8,006 nt of DNA from UBA6776 sp964636785. GTDB taxonomy: Bacteria; Bdellovibrionota; Bdellovibrionia; Bdellovibrionales; UBA1609. The position numbers were made by a program, and so were the translations under genes. Location: assembly GCA_964636785.1 (NCBI GenBank), contig CAZWVK010000117.1:1-8006 (forward strand), in the 5' to 3' direction. The notes below the pieces were generated by a model, which saw only the letters and a list, made by a program, of their open reading frames with translations, had not been told where the DNA came from and made no database searches. This document shows positions 1 to 7,566 of the stretch, piece by piece (position 1 is the stretch's first letter; each line of letters starts with the position of its first letter).

Positions 1-2064
1 CTTTTCAAAAGTCGCACTGCTTGCGCCTAAGTACTCCTGAAACTTGGCCGCAGAAACACCAAGGCTTACAGGCAGAGAGTTGTTTTGATAGGCAAATCCA
101 TAGCTCGATCCTTGAGTGAGTGTGTCGTAAGAGCCTGAGAGCATATACTGATTGATCATCATTGGATCGGTGCCTGCTGTACTTCCTTGAACTATAACAC
201 CGCCATCTAGTGGATAAACAAATGGAATCCAATAGGTTGGAATAAGATATTTAAATGGATAAAAACTTCTTTCCTCAAGAACTGGATTCTCATTTTCTAG
301 GTCCGGTAAGGTCTCAGTGGGTTTTTCTTTAAATTCAACCAAAGGTTCGATGGAGTTGAGATTGTACTTTCCAAGTGGCGCTTCAAAGAGTCTTAGGCCC
401 TGTGCCGTCATTTGAGAGAACACCAAAGGCTCAGATGAACTCACATCATAACTATGAATCCAGGTGGCAGTATTAGTGACAGCCTGATTTGCCATTAGAT
501 TTGAAGAATTGAGAGAGTAGAGATTATCGACACCGCTTTGAGACGATAAAAGATAGATTTTGTCTTGTTTACTCTTTACATGGCGCAAATTCTTCAATGA
601 GGAATCAAGTCTTTTGATTGAAGAATCTTTGAAATCGAACTCCAATAAAGAGTCTTCACCTTTCAGATTGCGCTGAACGAAAAGAATCTTATCATTGTTT
701 AAAAATTCCGGTCGACTGAGACGCTCTAAAAGAGGAGCGACGTAAAGAGTCTTTTCGCTGAGGTCCTCAAGGGACAAGATAGAAAGCGTGCGCTCACCAC
801 TTTCGCGGGTGCTAATAAAAGCCATCTGTGATCCATCTGGACTGAGCGAGGGTTCTTGTCCGCGGAAGTTTTTCTTCACCAGAGATTTTCTTCCCTTCTT
901 GAGATCGTAAAAATAAATCTTTCGATAAGCGACAAATGGAGAATCCAGGTCCACTTCATCAAAGTAAAATCCGCTGGAGTCTTTCTTCCATTCTATTTTT
1001 AGTGGCGCTCCGACATTGATTAAGTGTTTAGGTTGAAGACCTGAGAAGGAATGAATTTCTGATGCTTTTTCAATCAGCCACAGGCTTGATCTTCGATAAC
1101 TTCGAGATATATAGGCAAGCTTGTTTCCATCCGGGCTGATTGCAGGCTCAAACTGCTCATGCTTTACATCTTTAAATGCAATCGGCTTAAACTCACCAGC
1201 CCCTTTGATCTTTTCAATTTGATGGATCGCTTTTTCGGAGTAAGTGGCATAGGTTTCATTCAAAAGGGATTTAAAATCTTTTTTAAATTCTTTCTTAGGA
1301 ACCGCATCGATTAAAAAAGGAATGCGTCGACCATAATGCTGATTCCACCGCTCTCTTAATGTTTCATCTCCTGAATCCACCAATGATTTCTGTAAAAGGG
1401 ATCCAAAAAAATAAGGTCTTTCGCCAAACGGCCAAGTTGGAATATCTACCTCGTTGATCTGATCTATGGAAAACTGGGAGAACTTGTTTTCAAGACTGAG
1501 TGCGCGAAGGATTCCTTGAGTGCGAGCCGAGCGTAATCTTCCAAAGCCAGTAAAGCGCGACTCGGAATCCACAGCTAAGCCCTCTAAGTACCATCTCGGA
1601 AGAAGTGTATTCGGCGTGACCACACGGCCCATGAGATAAAGAAAAGGAGTGTAAAATCCAGAAACGGGTTGAAAGTTAGCAATGTGAGTGTATTCATGCA
1701 CCATCATTGAGGTGGGCCAATAGCCATAATCATCCAGAGCCTCACCCGGATTTGGAAGATTGGGATACACTACGATCCAATCATAAGGAAGAAACGTCGC
1801 TGAGCCATTGGTTAAGTCGGTGCTATCGTCAATAACAAGAACAGTTTTCTTGGGAAGATCAGAAAAAACCTGACTTAGAATTCGATGGCTCTCTTCAGCA
1901 GCAAAAGCATAGTTGCGCGCCAGCTCATACTGAGGTTCATGGTAAATGACTTCAAAGTGTTCGGTCTCAAGAACCTTCCATTTGAAATAGGGACTCGTTG
2001 CAAAGCTGAATGGAAATGGAAATAAAATGACGAGTAAAGAGAGCTTAAATATTTTTTTAATCAT
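1..2064 (-). CDS. Exported metalloprotease-like / TolB-like (PD40) / outer-membrane barrel fusion protein, partial (C-terminus beyond base 1)
   Basis: An uninterrupted minus-strand frame of 688 codons runs from ATG at 2064-2062 off the left edge, so the C-terminus is missing. Residues 1-22 form a Sec signal peptide (MIKKIFKL, a hydrophobic stretch, cleavage likely after SFA). Residues about 28-280 look like a peptidase-MA (gluzincin) domain: HEYTH at 123-127 gives two zinc ligands and the catalytic Glu124, and WYLEGLA with Glu161 is the likely third ligand. PD40/TolB-like propeller blades follow, marked by SPDGNKLAYIS (from 310) and SPDGSQMAFIS (from 408). From about 605 the sequence (YWIPFVYP, then GSTAGTDP) is typical of the start of an outer-membrane beta-barrel joined to such propellers. 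Zinc peptidase activity and outer-membrane location are inferred from family. The start overlaps the permease stop by ATGA with no good Shine-Dalgarno nearby, so translational coupling is likely. Substrate unknown. Confidence 0.85.
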   Translation of the reverse strand, partial: MIKKIFKLSLLVILFPFPFSFATSPYFKWKVLETEHFEVIYHEPQYELARNYAFAAEESHRILSQVFSDLPKKTVLVIDDSTDLTNGSATFLPYDWIVVYPNLPNPGEALDDYGYWPTSMMVHEYTHIANFQPVSGFYTPFLYLMGRVVTPNTLLPRWYLEGLAVDSESRFTGFGRLRSARTQGILRALSLENKFSQFSIDQINEVDIPTWPFGERPYFFGSLLQKSLVDSGDETLRERWNQHYGRRIPFLIDAVPKKEFKKDFKSLLNETYATYSEKAIHQIEKIKGAGEFKPIAFKDVKHEQFEPAISPDGNKLAYISRSYRRSSLWLIEKASEIHSFSGLQPKHLINVGAPLKIEWKKDSSGFYFDEVDLDSPFVAYRKIYFYDLKKGRKSLVKKNFRGQEPSLSPDGSQMAFISTRESGERTLSILSLEDLSEKTLYVAPLLERLSRPEFLNNDKILFVQRNLKGEDSLLEFDFKDSSIKRLDSSLKNLRHVKSKQDKIYLLSSQSGVDNLYSLNSSNLMANQAVTNTATWIHSYDVSSSEPLVFSQMTAQGLRLFEAPLGKYNLNSIEPLVEFKEKPTETLPDLENENPVLEERSFYPFKYLIPTYWIPFVYPLDGGVIVQGSTAGTDPMMINQYMLSGSYDTLTQGSSYGFAYQNNSLPVSLGVSAAKFQEYLGASSATFEK

Positions 2065-3308
2065 TTTACAGATTGTGACTTTCTAAGAAATAAGAGTCCA
2101 ATTAAAAAGAATCCAATAACAATAAAGAGCGAGGCTCTCGAGCTATTTGTCCAAATGGCCAAGAGTCCCATAAGTAGCGGTCCCATGACGGCCGAAAACT
2201 TTCCGCTTAAGTTAAATATCCCGAAGTAAGTGGCCGACTCTCTCTCAGGTACAAAGCGTGCGAAATAGGATCTGGAGAGAGCTTGAACACCGCCCTGGAC
2301 CAAGCCAATCATTGCAGCAAGAGCATAAAAATGCGTCGCGGAAGTCATTCGCTGCGCAAAAAGACTCGCTAGAATGTATACGAAAATACAGAGGTAAATT
2401 CCATTTAAAGGGCCGACTCGTTTTCCAATCAAACTCATTAAGAGTGCTGCGGGGAATCCAATGAACTGAACCATAAGCAAGGCTTTGATCAAATCTGTGC
2501 TTTCAAAACCTAAAGCGGATCCGTAATCTACAGCCATCTTGATAATGGTATTTACGGCATCGTTATAGAATAGAAACGCCAGTAGGAAGAAAGCCATTGG
2601 TTTATTAGCTTTGATTTTCTCAAAGAGCGCTCGAAGATGAAGAGCGCTTGTGTTCAATTCTTTTGTGCGCTCCTTTGTGAAAAGAAAAAGCGGCAAGGAA
2701 AATAAAATCCACCATACACCAACCGACACAAAAGACCATTTGATAGCCTCAGCAGGTCCCGAGAGACCAAACGTTTGTGGGCTGAGAGTGAGTGCGACGT
2801 TGAATAAAAAGAGAACTCCGCCGCCTAAATAGCCAAGCGAATACCCCACACCTGAAATCCAATCGAACTCATCTTCATTTGCTATTTCAACAAGAAGTGC
2901 ATCGTAAAATGCCATAGAAAGTCCAAAGTTAAGGGCGGCCACAAAATACGTCGATGCAGCCAATATGTAACTTCCCTCAGGAAGAAGACTCAAAGTGATT
3001 GTGGCTAGGCTTGAAATCACGGTCGTTAAAGCTAAAAAATGCTTACGTCGTCCGGAGCGGTCAGCCATTCGGCCCAGCTTTAAAACAATAAGAACCAGAA
3101 CGAGGCTTGCTAGGGAGTTGCTCAAGCCAAGTAAAAAGGTCGATTCTGTTGGAAGAAGTTCTTTGGCCCAGTACTCTTTAAAGAAAATTGGAAAAAAACC
3201 GGCCATGACTGTTGTGGCAAAAGCAGAGTTTGCAAAATCATAGAGCGCCCAGGAAAACTGCGAGCGGTTTAGCTTTAGCGATTTTGCCCAGCCCACCAGC
3301 TTCTCCAC
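2061..3308 (-). CDS. UMF1/Atg22-like MFS permease
   Basis: This is an inner-membrane permease of about 411-415 residues with around 12 hydrophobic segments, the usual size for the major facilitator superfamily. The N-terminal WALYDFANSAF (residues 20-30) is the hallmark of the UMF1/Atg22-like family. GRMADRSGRRK (79-89) is the MFS loop 2-3 motif, and VQGGVQALSRSYF (about 336-348) followed by the FG...G+FSAV..GP stretch is also typical of the family. Yeast Atg22 exports amino acids from the vacuole; bacterial members are mostly uncharacterised, so the substrate cannot be named. The longest frame begins at GTG 3308-3306, but GTG 3296-3294 has GGAG six bases upstream and is the better ribosome start. 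The longer start overlaps the preceding gene by 34 nt, the shorter by 22 nt. The stop overlaps the next start (ATGA), pointing to a shared operon. Confidence 0.88.
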   Translation of the reverse strand: MEKLVGWAKSLKLNRSQFSWALYDFANSAFATTVMAGFFPIFFKEYWAKELLPTESTFLLGLSNSLASLVLVLIVLKLGRMADRSGRRKHFLALTTVISSLATITLSLLPEGSYILAASTYFVAALNFGLSMAFYDALLVEIANEDEFDWISGVGYSLGYLGGGVLFLFNVALTLSPQTFGLSGPAEAIKWSFVSVGVWWILFSLPLFLFTKERTKELNTSALHLRALFEKIKANKPMAFFLLAFLFYNDAVNTIIKMAVDYGSALGFESTDLIKALLMVQFIGFPAALLMSLIGKRVGPLNGIYLCIFVYILASLFAQRMTSATHFYALAAMIGLVQGGVQALSRSYFARFVPERESATYFGIFNLSGKFSAVMGPLLMGLLAIWTNSSRASLFIVIGFFLIGLLFLRKSQSVK

Positions 3309-4360
3309 TCTTTTCTGAACTGTTCAGGATCCATTTTCTCAGAGAACTTTGGGCCTTTAGGGTTTTTGATGCGAAGGAAGTCAGCCGCAGCTTTAAGAAG
3401 TCTATGGTTGTCTTCATTTGTAATCATCTGAATCACTGTTTTGAAGTTGGAATCCGTTGGGCGTCTGCGCATCTTTTGCAAACACTGATATCTCACGTCA
3501 ACGGAGTTGTGGTCCGATAGCAAGCAATTCTGATACGCAAGCTTGAGCGACTCGGACCAGGCTGGGCCGAGACGGTTGAGGTGTTCCAGTTTTGCTTCTT
3601 GAGAGGACTCAACAGAGCGAAGCGCTTGAATGGCTTCATGGTGAGGATCTGTCCATTGATCCGTACCCAAATCTTTCCAAATAGACCAATGGGACGAAAT
3701 CATGGCCCAAGGATTTTTTCCATCGCGAACGGCCCATGTGATCGGTCCTAATTGATAAAGCGTAAGATTCTTTCCATCCATAACCACTTGAGCACTTGGT
3801 TTTCCTTTTGTGGAAGAAAGATGAATAAAACGATCCACTTTAAAATCTTTAAATGAATTTAAAAACTGCTCCAGGAATTCAAAATTAAAAGTCGGAAGTG
3901 GTTCACCCAAGCTCCATTCCTCTTCGTTGCGTTTCGCCTGAAAAGTAAGAGCTTGAGATTTAAACTGAACGGAATTCTTTGGCTTTAAGTTTCGAACAAA
4001 GGGTCCAATCAACCAGCTTCTATGAACTGGAAAGGCATCCAGTCCGGGACCTGAAATAAAAAGACATCCTTTTGGACCTTTAAGAACACCTTTGTCTAAG
4101 TTGAAAAGGTGGACCTCTCCATCCACAGTCAGACTGATTGTTGCTTTGAATTGAGCCGGACATGGAGCGGTTGCAGGCGTGGATAGTGCTTTTAGAAGTG
4201 GATCAATGTGGGTGGATTGAATTCGCTCTCCGCTCAACGTGTAGCCGGAGGATGACTTCTGTAGAACAAACTCGTCCCACTTTGATTTCACCTGAATCTG
4301 TGATTGAGCGAAAAGGTGGGTGCACCAAAATCCCAGGAAGCCAAGAATGATTGTTTTCAT
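3275..4360 (-). CDS. Exported protein of unknown function, possible DUF4340-like N-terminal part and helical C-terminal part
   Basis: The 361-residue product begins with a clear Sec signal peptide (MKTIILGFLGFWCTHLFA, cleavage likely after A18), so it should be periplasmic or surface-exposed. I do not recognise the family with certainty. The middle alternates beta-like strands with a W-S-L-G-E-P...FLEQFLNSFKDF pattern that faintly resembles DUF4340 proteins. The last third (about 240-345) is helical and HEAT-like in look (VRYQCLQKMRRR, LLKAAADFLRI) and the protein ends in a Trp-rich WRSWWAG tail. The mature part has four cysteines (in APCPA, KGCLF, YQNCL and YQCLQ), enough for two disulfides. 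It starts 13 nt after the tetR stop with a weak ribosome site and its 3' end overlaps the permease gene, so it belongs to the same operon. The gene is well supported; any function is open. Confidence 0.85.
   Translation of the reverse strand: MKTIILGFLGFWCTHLFAQSQIQVKSKWDEFVLQKSSSGYTLSGERIQSTHIDPLLKALSTPATAPCPAQFKATISLTVDGEVHLFNLDKGVLKGPKGCLFISGPGLDAFPVHRSWLIGPFVRNLKPKNSVQFKSQALTFQAKRNEEEWSLGEPLPTFNFEFLEQFLNSFKDFKVDRFIHLSSTKGKPSAQVVMDGKNLTLYQLGPITWAVRDGKNPWAMISSHWSIWKDLGTDQWTDPHHEAIQALRSVESSQEAKLEHLNRLGPAWSESLKLAYQNCLLSDHNSVDVRYQCLQKMRRRPTDSNFKTVIQMITNEDNHRLLKAAADFLRIKNPKGPKFSEKMDPEQFRKEWRSWWAGQNR
3294..3307 (-). promoter_or_regulatory. Shine-Dalgarno plus alternative GTG start for the MFS gene
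   Basis: Read on the minus strand the sequence is GTGGAGAAGCTGGTGGGC. The GGAG sits six bases before the second GTG (3296-3294), an ideal spacing. The first GTG (3308) has only a purine run (AGAAAAGA) directly before it. This favours a protein four residues shorter than the longest frame, starting at GWAKSLKLN. Both are possible and the membrane protein is unaffected. Confidence 0.5.
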
Positions 4361-4373
4361 ATCGTTATCTTAA

Positions 4374-4976
4374 CTAGCGGTTGATAAAGAGTTCAACTAT
4401 ATGTCGCACCACTTTGTTTTTAAAACTGCGATCCACCAAAGATTTTTTGGAGATCTTTTTATAGAGATGATCTGATCGGAGTTGGCCTATGACGCAACTA
4501 AACAAAAGATTGGACAGAACAGAGGGGTCCTGATCTTTTGACAAGTGTCCAAGCGATTGGGCGCGCTTAAAGAAATTTTGAATCTGCTTTAAAACCTTTA
4601 AAAGCGATTCCTGAAAAACATCGGATGCAGGAGAATGAGTTCGATCGTATTCACGAATGAGGATCAGGCCTGTATATCGATCCTCTAAGAAGAGATGAAT
4701 CATTTGATGAATAAAGAGTCCCAAATGAGCGCTGTACTCCTCACGAGTTTCAGGGGAGTCCAGGGTTTGCTCAGCCATCTTTAGCACCTGGGCTGCTATA
4801 TCCTCAATGCATGCGCGATAAAGACCTTCCTTGCCGCCAAAATGATAGCTGATCAGCGAGGAGTTCACCTTGGCTTTGGCGGTGATCTCTCGGATGCCAG
4901 TTCCGGAAATCCCCTTGGTAGCAAACAGGGGCTTGGCGGCGGCCAATAATAAAGACTTGGTGCTTTTGTCAGACAT
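4374..4976 (-). CDS. TetR/AcrR-family transcriptional regulator
   Basis: This 200-residue protein has normal TetR length. Residues about 5-55 form the DNA-binding domain: a first helix with AAAKPLFATKGISGTGIREI, then the helix-turn-helix ending in the strongly conserved SLISYHFGGKEGLYRA (40-55). The remaining helical part is the ligand-binding and dimerisation domain, which is too variable to name a ligand. It is the first gene of the minus-strand operon and is transcribed away from fadE with a 103-bp shared control region containing an 18-bp palindrome. TetR regulators commonly repress their own gene and a divergent neighbour. Fatty-acid regulators of this family (Bacillus FadR, Pseudomonas PsrA, E. 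coli FabR) respond to acyl-CoA or lipid state, so an acyl-CoA ligand is the natural guess here, unproven. The start at 4976 is an ATG preceded by a modest GAGATGAG ribosome site. Confidence 0.9.
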   Translation of the reverse strand: MSDKSTKSLLLAAAKPLFATKGISGTGIREITAKAKVNSSLISYHFGGKEGLYRACIEDIAAQVLKMAEQTLDSPETREEYSAHLGLFIHQMIHLFLEDRYTGLILIREYDRTHSPASDVFQESLLKVLKQIQNFFKRAQSLGHLSKDQDPSVLSNLLFSCVIGQLRSDHLYKKISKKSLVDRSFKNKVVRHIVELFINR

Positions 4977-5007
4977 CTCATCTCAATTTAATCATTTTTT
5001 TAAAAAA

Positions 5008-5025
5008 TTCAATCAATTGATTGAA
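5008..5025. promoter_or_regulatory. Perfect 18-bp palindrome, likely operator for the TetR-family regulator
   Basis: TTCAATCAATTGATTGAA is identical to its own reverse complement. It lies 31 bp upstream of the tetR ATG and 54 bp upstream of the fadE GTG, in the gap between two divergent genes, where TetR autoregulators normally bind. Its right end overlaps a candidate fadE -35 box (TTGAAA, 5021-5026), so binding would block fadE transcription. The half-site loosely recalls the TGAATGA-type site of Bacillus FadR, also a TetR-family acyl-CoA sensor. Binding is inferred. Confidence 0.65.
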
Positions 5026-5048
5026 AACGGCCCGCTGAGTGATAAACT
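5021..5048 (+). promoter_or_regulatory. Candidate sigma-70-type promoter for fadE
   Basis: TTGAAA (5021-5026, five of six matches to TTGACA) is followed after 16 bp by TAAACT (5043-5048, four of six matches to TATAAT). The start of transcription would fall around 5055, leaving a leader of about 25 bases before GTG 5080. A T7A6 tract at 4995-5007 lies upstream and could act as a bent or UP-like element. Best match in the gap, read by eye only. Confidence 0.4.
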
Positions 5049-5066
5049 TAATCTTGTACGTTTAAA

Positions 5067-5072
5067 AAGGAG
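5067..5072 (+). promoter_or_regulatory. Ribosome binding site that fixes the fadE start
   Basis: AAGGAG ends seven bases before GTG 5080-5082. The frame stays open further upstream to an ATG at 4870, but that would run 107 bp antisense through tetR and across the whole promoter/operator region. The GTG with this strong site is therefore the start. Confidence 0.8.
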
Positions 5073-5079
5073 AAAAACA

Positions 5080-7554
5080 GTGGAAAACGCACCGTTTTGG
5101 GGTTTGTTCCTCACGCAAGATTATCAACTCTGGTCGATTCTGGGAACTGCGGCTTTGGTCGTGACTTTGGGGTATCTGGGAGGGCCTTTTTGGCTTTGGA
5201 CCATCGCCATCTTGGGATTGATGGTGGGATTCGGTGCCCCTCTTATCGCGGTCGCCACCGTTTTTGCCATCTGTTTGATTTTTATCATTCCTGTTTTGAG
5301 ACGAACTCTAGTCACCTCGATTGTTTTCAAAACAATGAAGGCTTTGGGGCTTATGCCTAAGATCTCTCAAACAGAGAGAACAGCTCTTGAGGCCGGTGTT
5401 GTGTGGATGGAATCAGAGCTTTTTTCAGGAAAGCCAGACTTCAAAAAGATGCTAGATCAACCTTACTCTCACTTGAGTGCCGAAGAACAAAGCTTCTTAG
5501 ACAATGAGACGGAAGAACTTTGTCGTATGATTGATGACTGGAAGCTCTTTAAAACAAGAGTGATGCCGACTGAAGTTTTTGAATTTATTAAAAAGAAAGG
5601 TTTTTTAGGCCTCATCATTCCAAAAGAGTATGGGGGAAAAGGTTTTTCTCACTCCGCACACTCAGCGGTGATTCAGAAAGTTTCTTCGCGCTCAATCGGT
5701 GCAGTGATTTATATCATGGTTCCAAACTCCTTAGGACCTGCGGAGCTGATCAATCATTATGGAACTGACGCTCAGAAGAAAAAATATCTTCCGCGCCTTG
5801 CAAACGGAGAAGAGATTCCGTGTTTTGGTTTGACAGAGCCAACAGCAGGAAGTGATGCGGGCAATATTCAAGCCGAAGGGGTTTTATTTCGCGGCGAAGA
5901 CGGCGAGCTTTATCTTCGTCTGAACTGGAACAAACGCTGGATCACTTTGGCCGCCATTTCGACTCTGATTGGACTCGCATTTAAACTTCGCGATCCAGAG
6001 AATCTTTTAGGAAAAGGCGAAGACCTTGGAATCACTTGTGCATTGATTCCATCCAATCTTAAAGGGGTCGTGATTGGAAAACGTCATGATCCGCTTGGCG
6101 TTCCATTTCACAACTGTCCTACTCAGGGTCATGATGTGGTGATCAAAGCGGAGGACGCGATCATTGGTGGAGTTAAGAATGCTGGCAACGGCTGGCAGAT
6201 GCTGATGGAATCGCTTGGAACTGGACGTGGAATCAGTCTTCCGGGTCAAGCATCTGGTGGGACGAAGCTTGTTGCGCGAGTGGCAAGTGCCCATGCGACC
6301 ATTCGAAAGCAGTTTGGTGTGAGCATTGGAAAATTTGAAGGGGTGGAAGAACCGCTGTCTCGAATTGCTGGATCTGCCTACTTTATTGAGGCGTTGAGAA
6401 GATATGTTTTAAGTGCACTTGATCAAAACATCTCTCCACCAGTGGTAACCGCCATAGCCAAATTCAATGCCACAGAAGTGGGCCGTATTTCAATCAATGA
6501 TGGAATGGATATTTTAGGAGGAGCGGCAATCTCCATGGGCCCAAGAAACCTGTTGGCGGTCACGTATATTGGAACACCAATTGGAATCACTGTGGAAGGT
6601 GCGAACATTTTAACTCGAACACTTATGATTTTTGGCCAAGGAGCGCTTCGGGCTCACCCATATGCCTTTAAAGAAGTGGATGCTGTTGAGAAGAATGATC
6701 TCAAAGGCTTTGATGACGCTTTCTGGGGCCACATCGGTCATATTGTTCGCAACTTGTTTCGCGCAGTGGTTTTGAGCGTCACGCGTGCTCGCTTTGTGAT
6801 TGCGCCAACAAAGGGTCCAAGTCATCGCTACTTGCAAAAGCTCGCGTGGGTCTCTGCAACCTTTGCCATTATGACAGATATCTCCATGGGTCTTTTAGGT
6901 GGTCAGTTAAAAATGAAAGAAAAATTAACTGGTCGATTTGCAGACGTTCTATCCTGGATGTTTATTGCGTTCACAGTGGTGAAGCGCTTTGAAGAAGAGG
7001 GACGAAAACCCGAGGACAAACCATTTCTGGATTACTCTATGGCTGTTGCCTTTCATAAAATTCAGGATGCATTCGATGGAATTTTCGGAAATATGGATGT
7101 TCCAGGACTTTATTGGTTTTTCAAAGGTCCACTTCGTTGGTGGTCACGCCTGAACTTCTTAGGTCTTGCTCCAACAGATCGATTAACTCATAAGGTTGCG
7201 AGCTCGCTTATGAACAATCAGGAACTTAGAGATCGTTTAACAAAGGGCATGTATATAAGTAACGATCCGACCCAGGCCATCGGGCGGTTGGAGCGCGCTT
7301 ATAAAACGATTAAAGATGCTGAAGCAGTTGAGAAGAAGATTCGTAAGGCCGTGAAAGCGAAAACTCTGAAGAAGAAATCAAAAACTCTTTATGAAGATGC
7401 ATTGAAAGCGTCGATCATTTCGCAAGATGAGTTTGATTTGATCAAACGTGCCGAAGCGCTTCGCTACGATGCGATTCAGGTGGATGACTTTACCGAAGAG
7501 GAATATGTGGCGGGCGGTGAAGTTAAAACCGAAATCGTTTCGCATGGAGTGTGA
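5080..7554 (+). CDS. fadE: Long-form acyl-CoA dehydrogenase, FadE type
   Basis: This enzyme performs the first step of fatty-acid beta-oxidation, the FAD-dependent 2,3-dehydrogenation of acyl-CoA. The product is 824 residues, close to E. coli FadE (814). Residues about 16-72 are two or three hydrophobic segments that would hold it at the inner membrane. The dehydrogenase core follows: IPKEYGGKG (180-188), the FAD/substrate-binding FGLTEPTAGSDAGN (from 249) and TVEGANILTR with Glu506, the likely catalytic base by position in the VEG motif. After about residue 510 comes the FadE-specific C-terminal region (DUF1974/ACDH_C type), then a Lys-rich helix (about 748-775) and the YDAIQVDDFTEEEY ending typical of FadE. 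No key motif is missing. It stands alone on the plus strand; no fadA, fadB or fadD lies in the window. The divergent TetR gene and the operator at its -35 box suggest repression relieved by acyl-CoA. Electrons would pass to an electron-transfer flavoprotein. Confidence 0.95.
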   Translation: MENAPFWGLFLTQDYQLWSILGTAALVVTLGYLGGPFWLWTIAILGLMVGFGAPLIAVATVFAICLIFIIPVLRRTLVTSIVFKTMKALGLMPKISQTERTALEAGVVWMESELFSGKPDFKKMLDQPYSHLSAEEQSFLDNETEELCRMIDDWKLFKTRVMPTEVFEFIKKKGFLGLIIPKEYGGKGFSHSAHSAVIQKVSSRSIGAVIYIMVPNSLGPAELINHYGTDAQKKKYLPRLANGEEIPCFGLTEPTAGSDAGNIQAEGVLFRGEDGELYLRLNWNKRWITLAAISTLIGLAFKLRDPENLLGKGEDLGITCALIPSNLKGVVIGKRHDPLGVPFHNCPTQGHDVVIKAEDAIIGGVKNAGNGWQMLMESLGTGRGISLPGQASGGTKLVARVASAHATIRKQFGVSIGKFEGVEEPLSRIAGSAYFIEALRRYVLSALDQNISPPVVTAIAKFNATEVGRISINDGMDILGGAAISMGPRNLLAVTYIGTPIGITVEGANILTRTLMIFGQGALRAHPYAFKEVDAVEKNDLKGFDDAFWGHIGHIVRNLFRAVVLSVTRARFVIAPTKGPSHRYLQKLAWVSATFAIMTDISMGLLGGQLKMKEKLTGRFADVLSWMFIAFTVVKRFEEEGRKPEDKPFLDYSMAVAFHKIQDAFDGIFGNMDVPGLYWFFKGPLRWWSRLNFLGLAPTDRLTHKVASSLMNNQELRDRLTKGMYISNDPTQAIGRLERAYKTIKDAEAVEKKIRKAVKAKTLKKKSKTLYEDALKASIISQDEFDLIKRAEALRYDAIQVDDFTEEEYVAGGEVKTEIVSHGV

Positions 7555-7566
7555 GGACCAGATCGT

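Noticed and set aside
5..232. Minus-strand open frame of 75 codons at the left edge
   Set aside because: It lies out of frame inside the long exported metalloprotease/TolB-like gene, whose own frame is open throughout with recognisable motifs. The 75-codon product has no recognisable features.
2258..3520. Plus-strand open frames opposite the permease and unknown-protein genes
   Set aside because: Short shadows of convincing minus-strand genes, with low-complexity or basic translations and no domain signal.
4995..5007. T7A6 tract as an intrinsic terminator
   Set aside because: TTTTTTAAAAAA is self-complementary but has no GC stem and lies in a divergent promoter region, so it is better seen as bendable promoter DNA.
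4870..5079. Upstream extension of the fadE frame to ATG 4870
   Set aside because: It would run antisense through the DNA-binding part of tetR and over the promoter and palindrome, and has no ribosome site. GTG 5080 has AAGGAG at ideal spacing and gives a FadE-like length.
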